A DNA stretch of 64,000 nt from Climacteris rufus (GCA_013398175.1 VZRZ01005957.1:62498-126497); one strand, 5' to 3'. Counted from the stretch's first letter, positions 14,901 to 29,400 are shown. The notes: a model not told the origin generated them from the sequence alone. Numbers and translations: made by a program.

Positions 14901-17900
14901 TGATGAGAAAGGTTTAACCAAGATGGATTTCTGTAGAAAATATCTGTGGGGTGATCATGCTGATGTGTGCATTTATCATATGGAACTGTTTTAAGGATAG
15001 GGTGATTAAAGCAGTCACTGAATCTGCTTGTGAATAAGGTCTCAATGCAGAACACAGAAAATGTGATCTTCTCACCAGAAATGTGTCAGTTTTGATACAG
15101 CTTGTGAATTATTTGATTGGAGAGACTGTAGGATTGTGCTACATTTGAAATAATGTTTATTGTTGTGCTAGGGAAATACCAGTAAGCAATGTGGTAAGAT
15201 AAAGTGGAAGCAGAATTAGTAGTAGAGGTGGGAGTATATACATGTAGAATTAATACTGGAAGATGTTAAAATAACTTTAAAAAACTATGTGAATAGCAAC
15301 ACCCCTTAAATCAGAAGACATTTCTTTTAATAAGTTCATAATTGTGTCTTGATTTCATTGAAAAAATGGGGAAAAGTTTAATAAATGGATGCTTTCGGTT
15401 TAACTTTCTGTGTCATCCCTCTGACTTTTTTAGCTCCTGTGCTGTTTTTCACAATCCATTTTGAGTAGATTTGGGCTTTTCTGCATGCTCCAAATTGAAT
15501 TGGTTTCAGAAATCCTTATGGCTGTAATACTAATCTGTCATGTTGTTAACCGAGCTACTGAAGATCTCTTTGCAATATTCAATTAACAATACCAAGATAG
15601 AGATGAAGTATTTGATACCATTGTTGCAAGTGATCCAAAGAAGATAATATTTCTTTTCATTAATGTTTGATATTACCAAGGCAAAAAGCAAACAATCAGA
15701 ATCACATACTTCTTCATTATCTAAAATTCTCAGAAAAAATATCAGATTCTAAAAAGGAAATCTACTCCTTTCTGAAATGTACCAAAGCGTAAATTGGATT
15801 TATAAAGATGATTTATGTTTTGAACACCTAGGATGAACCTTGTCTTCTTCGGCCAAACTCCAATTGCTTTCTGATCCTCTCTTCCTCTAACAACTCTTTC
15901 ATTAAAGACAGTTCACATGCCATAATGCTTTGAAATAGGAAAAAATCAAAAACCAAACCAACAAATAAGCCTCCCATCGATGACAGAAATTATGCTGTGT
16001 AAGATCCAGGAAAATTTTACCTTTATACCTTTGAAAAATATATTTCTGTATTAAATAAAACATTACAGTGAACAAAAGACATTGATGTCACTACTAGTAA
16101 CACAGTGTGATTAAGTGAGAATTCAAGCAAGCAGGCAGTCGCTAATGGAAATACACTGTGGTCAACTTGCTGACGGCTCTCTCCAAGAAACTACAGCCAG
16201 AAGTGGGTCCTTAGTGCCGTGCTCTTTTGTAATCCTAGTCCACGTAAAAGTTGTAGGAGCAGCATTGGAATGTGACTCATGTTGCTAGAGTTTATCCCTA
16301 CATAACCAACATCAGAGACTTAGCCTTAATGACAGATCTCCAGGGCTACACAAAGCATTAACAGAAAGCTTCTTCCAAGCAAGACATTTCCATTTTTATA
16401 AGTATGGTCTGTAGCTGACTTTTCAGCAGTGTTTAGGATTAGCTAAAGAGAATATTTTGTTTTAGAAGTTGTAGCTTTATAAGATTTAGTTCACCGGATA
16501 TGAAATTTTCAATCCTAGAGATCTGAATCAGTCCAGAGTATGAGAAGCATTTCACCCAAGACAGTTTAGTCTCTGACAACAGAGAAGAGATATTGTCTTC
16601 TCCATGTTAGAATTTCCTGAAAATTTTGGAAACACCTAATGATTTCCATTTAAAATCTGGAAATTCTGTTGCAAGACATAAGAATGTGTCTTGTGCTGTT
16701 ATGGTAAAAGTGTCCTAGATGCTCTACCTGCATATGGCCCACCAAGAAATGTCTGAGACAATTCCCTAGATTGTTCCTGTAGGATGCTCTGCGCAGTAGA
16801 CACTACTGATGCAGGAACCAGATCAGAAACAGGGACACTGTATTGTTAGAGTTTCCTTCAACTTCCTTGTCCAGTGCAGAAAATGAGAAGGAGATGGAAA
16901 GACCCAGACTCACAGGAGGAAAATACAAGATGTGGGAGAAAGATGCAGACTGTACAGGGAGAGGCAAGTGCCCGTTGTCTTGAAGCTGTAACAGAGATCC
17001 ATGGAAAAGCAAGGCAGAGACTGAAACCAGACAGGGAGCACAGAGAAGGAGAGAAGGCCTGGATCTGCAGCACATGTGAAACATGGGTCTAATAAAACAA
17101 TGAAATGAAGTGTTTCCAAGGGAGGCAGACAAGTCAAATGAAACTGAGAGTGCTTAAGCCAACTCATGTGGACTTGCTCCACTCGATGAAATGGAAACTG
17201 GGACAGACTGGATGTGAAAAATGTGATGAGGACAAGGGTTCTGAAGACCAAACTGCGACATGTACTGTTCTTCTAATATATCTTATTGCACATTTGTGAG
17301 GGTCCATCTTAACCAGTACACTAACGTACAGAGGTCAAATATGTATTCAAATTTCAAAGCACAGAGAACATGGGAAGAATGTGTGGAGTATGCAACACTG
17401 CTGGAATACAAGTACAGAAATTGGTTAAATTCTTCAGTTTCCTGAGATTGAGATTTGCTCTAATTTATTAAATGTAATTAAATGAATGCTAGATGCTGGA
17501 AGAAAAAACAAATCCACCCATAACTCAGCCCTTTGTCATCACCATAAAATGACAGTTATATTTCCATAGCAACAGAAACCTCTACTCACACTGCATGTCA
17601 ACTAACACATCTAAGTGTTTGACATGACATTAGTTTGCCATAGCAACCATTTTTACATTAGTTTATTCAGGCCATCAAAAGTAATTACAAACTATATCCA
17701 GGGCATCATAGTTCATATTTCATTAATCTCATAATATTTTTATGTGTCTGCTAGCTAACAGCTTGTAAGTATTGAGAAGGCAAACCTCTGAACAAGAGCC
17801 TGACCCCAGTGTCACAGACATTAATAGAGACTAGAACCCCAGGCTGTGGGATGTGTGTTCTGCAATAAAGTGTGTGCTGTTGGCAGGACAGCCATGATCA

Positions 17901-19137
17901 TTTGTGCTCTCTCTGCAACACCATCGAGTGGGAAAGCTGATGCTCAATGAATTTGCACAACTGTGTATATATAAGTTATTATGCACAGGAAGACCTGAGG
18001 GATCTAATGTTCAGTTATGATTTTATCTCAGAATGGAGACCTTTAGGAGGTTGAATGATCTAAATGAACAACACTGTAAAACAGATCCTTTGTTATGTGA
18101 AGACACAGTTGTCATACATTGTGTATTTAACCGAAAACAAGGCTCTTAATCTGTTTTTCTAGGGGAAAATAATCTGATGTATCAAATTGCTTTACTTTTT
18201 GTTTGGGTTTTTGAGTCTGGTTGAGGTTTTTAGTTTGTTTGCTTATTTTGTACCTTTTGTGGCACATCTGATCTGTCTTGTTAACCATGCTCTTGTATAT
18301 AAGTAAAAATATTTCATAGCAGTGACAGACCTCCAGTAAGGCCTTCTAATGTGGCTGGTGCAGCAAGGCTCTTACTTTGCTTTGCATTCTGTGCAACTGC
18401 AACTGAGAGGAGCAGGCTGAGGTTTGACTTCGAACTTGGCAGATTACTTCAGAGCCTAAACCACTTCTGCACCACTCAATCAGCTTCACTTCACTGAGAC
18501 TTACCAAGATCAATTTAAGTGATGCCTAAAAATTTTTGGTTTTTATATATTTTTCATATATTTGTAGCTTTGTAGAGGGTTTATGCATAGTTATAGCTTT
18601 TAGTACTTTTTCTACCCTTTCTCTCACATTTTAGAACAATAAGTTAACCCTTTTAACACATTTCAGAAATTCTGTTTAGTCTTATTCTCGAGAATGGAAC
18701 CACCAAGAAGGACATTTTGTTTTGCACTAGAACTTAGAAGACATAACAAGCAAAAGGGCAAAGAAGCCTCATTAACAGCTCCAAGGGGCTGACCCAAGGG
18801 GAGGTTGCTGGGGCAACTGTTCTCTTATTGGAAGTACCTGTTAGATATACTAATTATTTAACATTACAAAATTTGTAGTAAATCAATTGTACAGGTGGAC
18901 AAAACCCTATTTGGGCACTTGGAAGCTTTTGTTAAAGATGTGCTTTTTGTCTTACTACTTTAACACTTTTGCAAAGTTTTTTCCCTTTCCTAATAACAAA
19001 AGACAAAGAGGTGCTCTTCATTAACTGTGATTGACACTGGTTTACTCCAAATCTGTGGGATTCAGGAAGTCATTCAGGTTTACAATGATTCTTTTGGTCA
19101 TTTTTTTTTTCAATTTCATGGAAGTTTCTTTAGCCTT
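11991..19137. other. AT-rich non-coding DNA, no gene recognised
   Basis: Overlapping open frames on both strands at 16,800-17,300 reach 113 codons but show no domain, no codon preference and no splice context. The rest has only shorter frames. I see no retroviral or LINE structure here apart from possible very old fragments below visual recognition. Confidence 0.55.
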
Positions 19138-19362
19138 TTAACACAATTACAGAATAATGGAACTTTGGAGGCCACCTTGTCCAGTTCACCTGTTCAAGCA
19201 GTATCACCTGAGCACATTGCTCAGGACCATGTGCAAACAGCTTTCTAGTATGTCCAAAGATTGAGATTCCACAGCCTCTCTGGGCAACCTGTTCCAGTGC
19301 TTGCTCACCCTCACAGCAAAAAAATGTTTCTCCACAGTCTGAAGAGTTTCTCAGCAAAAGGA
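19138..19362 (-). mobile_element. CR1 LINE 3'-end fragment (minus strand)
   Basis: Read on the plus strand, this is the reverse complement of a CR1 3' end. The degenerate octamer end (ACAGAATAATGGAAC) comes first. It is followed by CACCTTGTCCAGTTCACCTG, then GAGATTCCACAGCCTCTCTG, then GGGCAACCTGTTCCAGTGCT and a CACCCTCACAG motif. This block is highly characteristic of avian CR1. The fragment is 5'-truncated, so only the last part of the element is present. The open frame on the minus strand across it is translated LINE tail, not a gene. Confidence 0.9.
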
Positions 19363-22300
19363 AGTTTGTGGAGATATATATGTATGTGTGTGTGTATATA
19401 ATATAGCATACACTTCCAAAGACAGAGCTTATTTACAGGACAAATTTTTAGCCAAAAGCAAGTGCTGATTGCCACTAACTGAATACTCAATAGCTCTTTA
19501 ACTCCCTAAAGACAACTTGCAAAGCCTTTTTAAATGGTCTGCAAAAGAATTCCTTAACCGTGTCAGAACCATGTTGGAACTGGATAATCATTAGAACACT
19601 ACCCTCAGCATCTTGACCAGAGATGTCCTCAGCAGTATGATGGTGCAAGTGTTCAAGAGGCAGTGGATAATTAGAGCCCAGAGAGCCCTGCAGATGGATA
19701 TTTTGGATTCTCCTGTCCTTCTTATCATACTGCCTAGTAATAAGAAGTTACTGGTTGTGTCACATCTCTATAGATTTTTTTTATTTATTTTTTCTTTCCA
19801 AGGTTGCAAAAGGACCTGAGTAGACATAGAATCCAAAAGTACATGTATTAAACAAAGGGAGGTTAAGTGGTTCTCCACAGATGAAATTCTGAACTCCCTG
19901 TACTAGCATGGTCAGAAGTGGTAAAAGCTTACACGGGTTCAAAAACTGAATAGACAAAACCACTGAAGATTAAATACTGAGAACTTTTAAATTAAAATAT
20001 ATTCTCATGCTGATAAAAAACCCATGGCCAGAGTACTGAGGTAAGTCAGGTCCAGTGAGCTTTGTCCAAGCTGCACAAATTGGTCCCAGATTTCTTTGGT
20101 ACTTTCTGTAGTTCCAAACATTTTAATAAGTTTTGTGTTGAGGGTGGCTGTAAGTGAACAATGTGCAAAGAGAGTTAGAGTCCTTCTAGGGATGATTTTA
20201 CTGCATGAAACTGAGGGGGTTTAGTGGATTCCCTGCAGTGCAGTATGAGGACAACTATGAGTACTGGAGTAATGACAGCAGAAAGCTGCAGAATCATGGA
20301 GTCAGACCTGATGCAGTCTTTTTCATTTTGCCCATGGGGACAGTCCTTGGCACAATGTAGTTCCTTAGCAATGCCTGTGCACTGTCACAAAGATAGAGTT
20401 AACCTCAGCCAAAACCAAACCTCAGGGCACTTAACACTCAGGATTAAGCTTGCTCAGCAGCCCAAAGCAAATAACTCTCCCAATGTTGTAACAACATTGG
20501 GAAGTACCAATGGCTTCTGGTCCCTTTCTTATAACCTTTCCAAAGAATTTACTATCTACAGAGGACTTGGCTAGATGAGCTGTGGTGTGGCAGAATACTT
20601 TCTCATGTTTATTAAGTTGCCCCAGATGTAGGAACTCTGTTAGAAAGCCTTGTTCTGCTCCTGAATGAAAGAATTGACTCCAACTGAGCAGTGGCAATTT
20701 CTTCCTTTCTGGGACCACACTCGTACTGTTCCAAACAAATCTGGCAGCTGGCTGAGGTCTTTTGTTCCTGTCCACATATTTTCTTTTGTTTAATTTCTAG
20801 GGCAACTCCACATGGTAGGAAAAGAAAAAAAGCCTTTGGAGAGCACAAAATCAGTATTATCTATGTATAAGTCATAATTATTCATGGTCACAGATTACTT
20901 TGAATATAAAAAGTGAGTTTTCTACAGAGAGCATATTGTAATTCTATACTTTCCTGAGATGTATGAAAAAATGTTCTGTTCTTCCATCCATGACCTTAAC
21001 ACACATGTTTTTTAACTAATATTGTTTTAATGTTTGACCCTTGCACTACGTCTTCCGTGGAGGGGAATCATTACCAAGTTGAATGCTGCAGCTAAGTGTT
21101 TTGAGCTGATTTTCTGCTGGTTCAGCCTGCTTATAGTACCCAGCCTGTTTTCTGTAAACACTGCTGAAGGCAATTTTGTCTTGTTACCAAACAGACATTC
21201 CTCTTTTCTCCTGAGCAGCCTTCTTGGGAAACAGCCCAGGAGGACGAGGGGGAGAGGGAGCTGGATCCTCCAAACTGCTCTACCTGACTCTACCAATACG
21301 TTTTCAAAGCTGTGGTTCTCCAAATACTTTCAATGACGTTCTTCCTTGGGTTATCTTACTGACATGCCAGATGCCTGGAAAAGGCAGTTGTTTCACCATG
21401 ACAATGATATAAATATTCAGTTAGTGTTTTTAAAGCTCAGATACATCTGTATAGGAAAGCACCATAGATTGGTGTGTTGGATGCAGATTTCTGCCCAGGA
21501 TGTAAGACATTACACAGTTTGGGCCAATTTACTTTGTTGTCCAGGACTCTATGCCCTGCAGATGCATTGTAAATGGGCAGTGCTTTGGTAAGAGAGGTGC
21601 CTTCTCAAAAGGCCATTAAGAAAAGGTCAGAAAGGGACAGGACTCTACCAAGGGATATTTATAACAACAAACAAAAAGCAGCACAAATGAAAAAAAAAAA
21701 ACAACCTTAGTGTAAACACACAAGTTGTTATTTCAGTTTATATACATGGTTTTATTGGAGTGCTTGGAGTCATTACCACCCTATTACATATTACGACATT
21801 GAGGCATGGAGGTCATGTTACAGACAACTACTACTTTTGGGAATAGTTCTCCTCAAGTCCTCAAACCTGTTGAGAAGCCACAAGGCAACATATTTTTTAC
21901 GTTAGTGGAAACCTCTGTGTTATGCTTTTTCTGGATTCTTGCTGTGTGTCAGAAGAATCAGGAGCAGATGCACACATAAACAGGTCTTCCTAATACATAG
22001 CTTTTTTAAAAAACCAAGAAGCTCTATTCTAATTTAATAAATTCACATACTAGGTATGATTGCATGTAAGGAGATGATTTCAGTCTCTCTCCCTTGTCTT
22101 GGAGAAATAGATGGGTAAACATAAGCCAAGACCTGAAACTTTTGCCATGGCTAGTTTTGGTTCAATATGGAGTTACTTTGCCGGGAACTCCCAGAAGGTG
22201 AGAATGTGCTTCTTTGATGACTTCAGAGATGTGTAAGAATGCACTAGGCCCTCTTCAGTTTCTCACAATAAACAGCTTAGGACAAGAAGCTCCAATTACA

Positions 22301-22959
22301 TGTTTCCTTCCTCACCTTCCTTCTGTGAGCAAGTGGCTCACTGCACACAGGATAGAAGCACAATGGGTCTGTGCTGGCATAAAAGTTGGAAACTTTGTAG
22401 TATCAATACTTGCCTTCTGCACTGAACCTGTGAAAGAAGAAGGGATAGGAGCATGCTGGAAACAGCTGTGAAATTTTCAGAACACAAGCTGTAATCATAG
22501 AAGAAATATTTTTATGTTCATAATGTGACTTCTCACCGTTCTCGTACAAATGTATCTGCCCGCTTCATTTGCAATACTGTATAAGGCAGCATTGGGGTAT
22601 AACAATGAGGCCAAAAGAGCCATCCATCTATACTTTTTGGCTGTTATAGCACCTGTGGCTCCTGCTCCAGGAGGATCTTGTTTACATTCACAAAGAACTT
22701 TTAGTATAATACTTTACAACCTGTTATCTGATCCATCTTACAGCATGGGCTTTTCTTCAGAAGAGGTGGTACCCAGCACTGCATGTGCTTCTGACTCTCC
22801 CACCTGCTCTTTCTGGGATAATGTGAGATGCAAAGGAAGGCATGGCTTTCTTAACAGTGTCTTCACACAAAGGGTTGTGTATTGGTTCTAATGAAGGTAG
22901 AGTTCAGCAGCCCTGCCAGTGCTGTGCTTCAGTTGATAACACAGCAGTGTTTTGGCTAC
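19363..22959. other. Non-coding DNA, no gene recognised
   Basis: A short GT/AT microsatellite lies at about 19,375-19,405. Several open frames of 80-116 codons on both strands (20,224-20,848, 21,027-21,336, 22,550-22,891) overlap each other, lack domains and look like chance. A perfect palindrome at 20,478-20,502 is listed separately. Confidence 0.5.
20478..20502. repeat. Perfect 25-bp palindrome with 12-bp arms
   Basis: The left arm TCCCAATGTTGT and the right arm ACAACATTGGGA are exact reverse complements around a single central A. Each arm contains CCAATGTTGT, which resembles a CCAAT box plus an ACAAT-type site. Whether it is functional cannot be judged from sequence. Confidence 0.9.
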
Positions 22960-23401
22960 TGCTGAGCAGCACTGTCCCTCTAACATTCTCCCCCATCAAG
23001 GGGCAGGGAGTGGGCAAGACCTCGGGAGGGAAAACAAGCAGGCCGGCTGACCCAAAGGAACCAAAGGGATATTCCATACCATATGACATCAGCTCAGATA
23101 TAAAAGCCGAGTGGGGGGGGCATTCTGTAATATCTGCCTTCCGATGGAACCACTGTGCGTGCTGAGGCCCTGCTTCCCAGGACGTGCCTGAACATCGCTT
23201 GCTGATGGGAAGTAGAGATTGACTTCTCCTTCTTTTGCTTATGCGTGCACAGACCCTGCTTTTGCTTTTCTGTAGCTTCAATAAAACCTGCCTTATCTCA
23301 ACCCACTGATTCATCTTGTCCTTTCCCCTGTCCCTCTGGGAGAGGGAGCTATAGGGGAACTTGGTGGGCACCTGGCACCTAGCCAGAGTCAAACCATCAC
23401 A
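22960..23401 (+). mobile_element. Solo LTR of an endogenous retrovirus (plus strand)
   Basis: A 442-bp GC-richer block starts TGCTGAGC and ends ACCATCACA. It has the promoter and processing signals of an LTR in the right order: TATAAAA at 23,099-23,105 and AATAAA at 23,280-23,285, then about 116 bp to the end, consistent with U5. The pentamer GGCTA flanks it on both sides (22,954-22,958 and 23,402-23,406). On the left one extra base separates it from the TG start. A 5-bp duplication would fit an ERVL-type (class III) element. Its last 29 bp resemble the end of the fragment at 37,294-37,322 (23 of 29 positions by eye). A 177-codon open frame on the opposite strand (22,904-23,437) overlaps almost exactly and is not taken as a gene. 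Confidence 0.78.
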
Positions 23402-26400
23402 GGCTAGAATGTCAACTATTGAAAAGGCAAGCGTCATCTGATTCCAAGAAACTGTTCCTAAGAAAATAGTTTACACAGGTAAGGACAGGCTCATTTTTGC
23501 TGTCTGTTTTCTGTTAATCAGTTCACTCTGAAATATAGTTCACTCTAAAAAATAAAGTGACTGACTGGTTTTACTATGAAAATTCATTATTTAGCACCTC
23601 CAAGACAGACTGCTGGATTTCAGTATGCAAAACCAAATTTATAAACAAAAGGCTTCCTCGCTGAGTCATTAAAATACAGGTATCACTTAATAGGAGAACA
23701 GTCTCCTTGGAACTGTAGAAGAAGAGATAGCTAGAGCCAAAGTTGTAACATTTGCACATTTGCTGTTAAAGCAGTACAAATAGGGTAAGGACGGATCCAG
23801 ATATATTGTCTTTTATGTATTTATTTATTTATTTTTTAAACATATATGGTTCTATTGAGACTACAGATGGTTTTTTTTCAACAGAGAAATTACCAGGGGT
23901 GATCTGCTTTTCATGACAGGATATATATTCTGAGACAGTCTTTAAATACTTCCCCCTTGATCTATCCAGCCTTGATGCAGTGCATAGGTGGAAGATTTGA
24001 CATAAAATATTGAAAAAGATCATCCTAATTGCTTATTGCAACTTTCATAAACACTGTTGTGAGAGTTCATACATGCACCCTCACACAAAAATATGGAATA
24101 GAGAAGAGAGACATAATTCAAAACATTCTTTGGGAAATACTAACATCGATGTTATCATTAGTAAATTTAAGGTATGGCATATAGTATATTTTTTAATAGA
24201 TATATTGTTTCTGGTGTTGCATTTTTGAGTTTTCAGAAGAAACATATTCTTATGTAATTTGAAAATTTATACTGGATCCAATCAAATAAATGCATTTTAT
24301 AGTAACGAAAATAGTGCTGAAAGATCATTCGATGAATGTTTATAAATTTGTTGTGCAAATGATGGTATCACCATCATTTAGCATTAGATAAACTTAGCTG
24401 TTAACATTGCCACAAAGTAAGCACAATTATGCTATATGACAAATTAATTATGAGTCTAGGAGATCAATTCAAAGCCACAAAATGTCAGGTGACAACAAAT
24501 TCAAGAAGTACTAATCTTCAGTTTCCTGACCACTGTATAATATCCTTTACTTTCAAACCTTCCTGTTGGCAAGATACATCCTCATTCCAACACAAACATT
24601 GCTGAAAGCACACTTTATTTCAGTTAAGAAAACTACAAAAGCAAATATTAATCAGTGTTGAGATTTGTGGCATACTTCTCACACTCTCCAGAAAAGAGAA
24701 CTCCTGAGTCTAATAATAGTCTGGGAAAATTAATTACTAAGTTGGAAAGTAAATGTCTGGATATCCCCAGTGGTCCTGGTAATGTTGTGCATTCCCCTTT
24801 ATAAACAGGCCTTGTTATCTTCAAAGTTGGACCAAAGCAAATTTCCTAAGTAAAGTATATTTTCTTCAGTTTTAGAACCTGTTTTCAGCCTCCAGTGAAT
24901 GAAAGGTTCATTTATTGTGAATTTTCAAGTATTTATTCCATGACCATTACTTAAGGTTTTGAAGAAAAGAGATTTGACAAGTGTGTTAAGGAGCTCTAAA
25001 CTACAGTAAAAATTCTATTTCACTTAGAAATTTCTTTTCTTCACTGTGATGAGTACTGTTTGCAATAATAAACCAATAATTACTTTCGCTGACATTGTCT
25101 AAAATACACATATACTTGATATCAAGTGTGTTAAATCAGACAAGTCAGTACCTTGCAGAATTCAGAATTATATGGCATTAACTGAGTCTCAGAAATTAGC
25201 AGTTTCACCAGGCATAATTAAATGGAGCTGAAATAAAACATTTTTCCCCTCACTCTGTTTTTGTTCGTAGATATTGGCTCCTATTGTTCTATTGAAAGTG
25301 GGTTGTTGTTCAGCAAAGAAGAAATTTAAGAGAATAGTGAGACAATGAGAAAGGAGCATGACTTAAGAATGAGGACAGGGTCGGTGTTTGGACTGGATCA
25401 CAGACATTGTCTTGTTGTCCTGCTGCAAGTACCCTGAAAATGCTGAAGGCCATGTCGACAATTCTGTTCCCCCAAAGTCCAGGCAGGGGCATCTGTGCTA
25501 TTCAGTGTCTTGCAAAATCTGTGGTCAAAAGAAAACACCATGACCTAGCTTTTTCCCACCCGCTTTTTTCCCCTTAGCTCCCATGCAAGCTGTACACAGA
25601 CAGATAATATCTTCCAGAAGCTGCAGAAATACACCCTATGTTTAAGTACATTTTTCAGAGATGACATTTGACATCTCTATTTTAAAGACTTCAACTTACA
25701 ATGACTTAATTGTCTCCCTCTATAAACTGTTCCACATGCCTAATTGTTCCTAAAAGACCTGTCAGAATTTTTCCTTTTATTTAATGGTTAAATTTGTCCA
25801 ACATGACTTTTTGCCCCTGAAATTTTCATGACTTTTTCAGCAAGACTTAGTTTTTCCTGACTGAAAAACCTCTTCCATATACAATGGTCACACACAATGG
25901 TCAAATCACCTCTTTGTCTTTACTTTGATAACCTGAACATATTGATTTTCTTAAGATTAATATTAAATAGCTTGTAGGCAGCACCAGTTTCTATTTATAA
26001 CCATTTGTGAACCAATTAATCCTTAACAAGGGCACTGAGCTTGACTCTACTTTAATAGAGATGCTGTTTTTGTCTTTGTAAGGGTGAGAGTAAAGAACCC
26101 TAATAGTAAGTATTTGAGCTATGAGAAGCTCACAAATAGAGTTTTATATGTCTAATTGTTTTTCCATTTAAAGTCATCCAATTTAAGAAAATGTTTTTGG
26201 TGGAATCAACAAATTGTGCATTCTTTTCAACACCAAAATCTATAAAATATAATTTTTATTTTCTGCTTAGGTATGACACTAAATTTAGAATTTTTTTTAG
26301 AAAAATGTAGGAAAAATTCAGAAGGCCAAGGATGGTGTGAAGACGCTGACCTGGAACCAGGAAACATGATGTTTTCCAGGATCCCCTATCTCTGTCTCTG

Positions 26401-29400
26401 GAGATAAAGATGTTTTTACATGGGTCCAGGTTTGAAAACCTGGGTCCTGTTTCACAACTATGCTCATGGTATGATGTAACTTCTATTTCTTATCAAACAT
26501 AGCATCACTGATATGAAACATGTCATTATACAAAAAGTGAGCAGCCAGTTTACAACAAGTCACCCCTGTCAGAAATATCTGGGTAATTTGTATTAGAGTA
26601 TTCTTTCAGTCAATCTTTCCTCTGCACATGTAGTCATGGGGTTCCTATGGGAAAGAAGAGGACAGGATCAGAATCCTTTCTAGTTAGTGTATGCTTTTCT
26701 TTCTTGTATCATTTAATGTTTCTTCAGCCATGTGGCTGTGCAGGTCTCTTCTCTGTGATGAGTTTGGAGTCTTAGCTGAAACTTCAACATTTATTCTATA
26801 GTTCTGTGGGTACAACAGACATTGAAGGTAGTAGTTTGAGTTTCCTATATTATAAAGGATTGTAAATGTGCACTGCATCACTGAAGTTCCTCACAGTGAT
26901 GTAAAACCAAGATGTAGACATGAAAACGGGAAGATTTAAACTACTCATTTGAGCCTTTCCATTTGATTAATTTTACTATGGCAGTATTTAAAAATGCTGT
27001 AACTGGTGATTTGTCATTAATTTTCTATTCTATGCCACTACTAATGAGATGTTTGGGCAGATAGACACACAGGAGTTAATACTAGAACCTTTCACCCTCT
27101 CAAATTTAGTTGCAAGATTACAGAACATATTTTTTGCTTTTCCATCATTATGAGAAATTGCTTGCAATAGATTTGTGAGTGGAAGTGTTCAGAGACCATC
27201 AAGTATCTAACAGAACTGAGTGGGAGAAACCCTTCCTGCTGCTCTGCTGCTGTAACCCAAATTTGACCTCCAACTTATCAGCAGCTACCTGGTTTCAGTA
27301 GACTTGATTTCTCTGAAGAAGAGTTTACTTCTCATACTGAATGATGCAATCATTTTCTAAACTGAGAAAAGTCCCACTAACCCCTGAGACCTGATAAAAT
27401 GCCATGGTACTCAAATGGGAGCTTCCCTTCCCATTTCAGGAGACTTTGAACAGAATGTTGTGAAGAAACCTCCAAATTCCTTTACTTTGGAACAAGAAGC
27501 ATAGTTTAGATGCATTGTCTGAAAAAACACAGTGAATTAAATGGTTGAAGTGCTTAACATCTGCATGGGAATTATTTTAATATTTTTCAACATGCAATTT
27601 ATTTTTCTCATATTTTCTCCATTATTCCCTTCTAGGAAGATAATTTCGCCTCTTATATCCACCTCATGAAATTTATGATCAAATATGCCAAAAGTAAATA
27701 TATTCACTTGATTACCTAGACAAAAAGGAGATATGAGGCAGCAAAAAAAAAAAAATCTCTAAGAACTTCTGACTTTTCAGATAATATTATTAGATACAGG
27801 TTTATTTTCCCTTTCCCACAGTCTTGATTATATCTCTCTACAAAGCAGAGAGATACTTCCATTTAAGAAAAAGGCTAGTCTGAACCTCATTTGCCAACAG
27901 TTTCTAAATATTTTGTAAATGGAGTCAGATCAGCTTATGTGACTTTTAAAACCGGGTTTCTATTCTGAGTATGAAAGAGAGTGAATGCAATAAAGTACAA
28001 TAAACACATCAAATTAAATTAGGGAATTGTAGTAATTGAAAGAGTTTGGAAGGAGGATTTATTTAAAGTATAACATATTGGAAGCAACTTAGACAATTGT
28101 AGTTAAAACCATGTTTTCCATTTTGAGTGATTGTTATACATTTCTGTTTCTCCTTGCTGTTCTTCGTCTTCAACTTCATGTTTATTTAAGGAGAAAGAGA
28201 TGTAACAGGAATGCTCACACAGAAATCATATTGTTAACTAGAAAACTGCTACATTCTTACTTCTCAGAAAAGTCATATGATAGGGAGATTAACTGAAAAA
28301 CTTTACGAGATCACTAACATTAAGAGTACTAAGAATAGATCTTGAACTAGTGTGTTCCATGAGGAGTGGAAAGGAAATATGGACTGTTTATATTCTGGAC
28401 AAATTCATTAACTGTGAATCTATTGGGTCTTTTTTTTCCCTTAGTATTAAGGAAACCAGTTGCAACCACCATACTTTTAGTGGTCCTACTTGTCCAGAGG
28501 TACTCTGTTGCCACAGGCAGAGGTACCAGAGAAGTGACTAAGGGGCTGAGAGGAACAGAGCTACTGAGTGTAACATGAGGAACGTGGTGCTTTCACGCAT
28601 GCTCAAAAGGAAGAGCTTTAAAGATTTAAAGATTACAGTCCCATTACAAAGGTTATGTGACTCCAGAGAATTGTGATCAGAGAACAGGCTTCAGAATGAA
28701 AATTTTGAATATAAAGACCTTCGCTCTTCCTATATCCGTCTTAGATACCTAAAACTTTGCTTGGTCCAAGTTTGGGGGCAGGGTGGCAGGTGACTAAGGC
28801 ACTAGAGGTTTCAGCGCTGAATCAAATGCATGGTAACAATGCAAACTCATGGGCCTATGTCACAGTATTTTCCCATGCATGGCACTCACCACGCCTTTTT
28901 CACTTCACTGTTGAACATTCCACAGCTCAGTCATACCAGCTGAGCATCTAAGGGGTACAGAGGATAAAAACCATCTTAAGGAAAATGGGTACAATTTCTG
29001 GCCCAGGGAAAGTGAGCCAGGCTAACAAAACCCCAGCATAGGATATAAGGATATAAGCCTTTGAGTTTATTCTCTGCTAAAAATATAAATTAGAATTTGT
29101 GAACATAGAAGGCAAGCAAAACCCTGCCTGAAGTTTCGGTGGTGGCATATATGAGCAGCACTCCTGTCAAATTAAGGAGTTGTCCAGTCACAACAGCTGC
29201 AAATATATTTTCTTCAGCCCATATAGCTTGAAGCTTTCAACTTTTTAATTTTAATAAAGAGACAGGAGCAGAGACAATTTTTCCACTGAAAATTAAGTTA
29301 GTCAAAATTTGAAACTTGAGCTGTTCTGATAATTCTCTTCCCTTTCAGATTTAGAAACTCTGAGTGTTATAATTTCAACAAATACTTTGTTAATAAACCG

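Noticed and set aside
16803..17299. Overlapping 109-113-codon frames on both strands
   Set aside because: They overlap each other in several frames without domain content, as expected by chance in a locally stop-poor stretch.
20224..20848. Group of 78-116-codon frames that might be exons
   Set aside because: No domain, no consistent splice sites and mutually overlapping frames.
22904..23437. 177-codon open frame on the minus strand, long for this window
   Set aside because: It coincides with the plus-strand LTR at 22,960-23,401, has no domain, and is explained by LTR composition.
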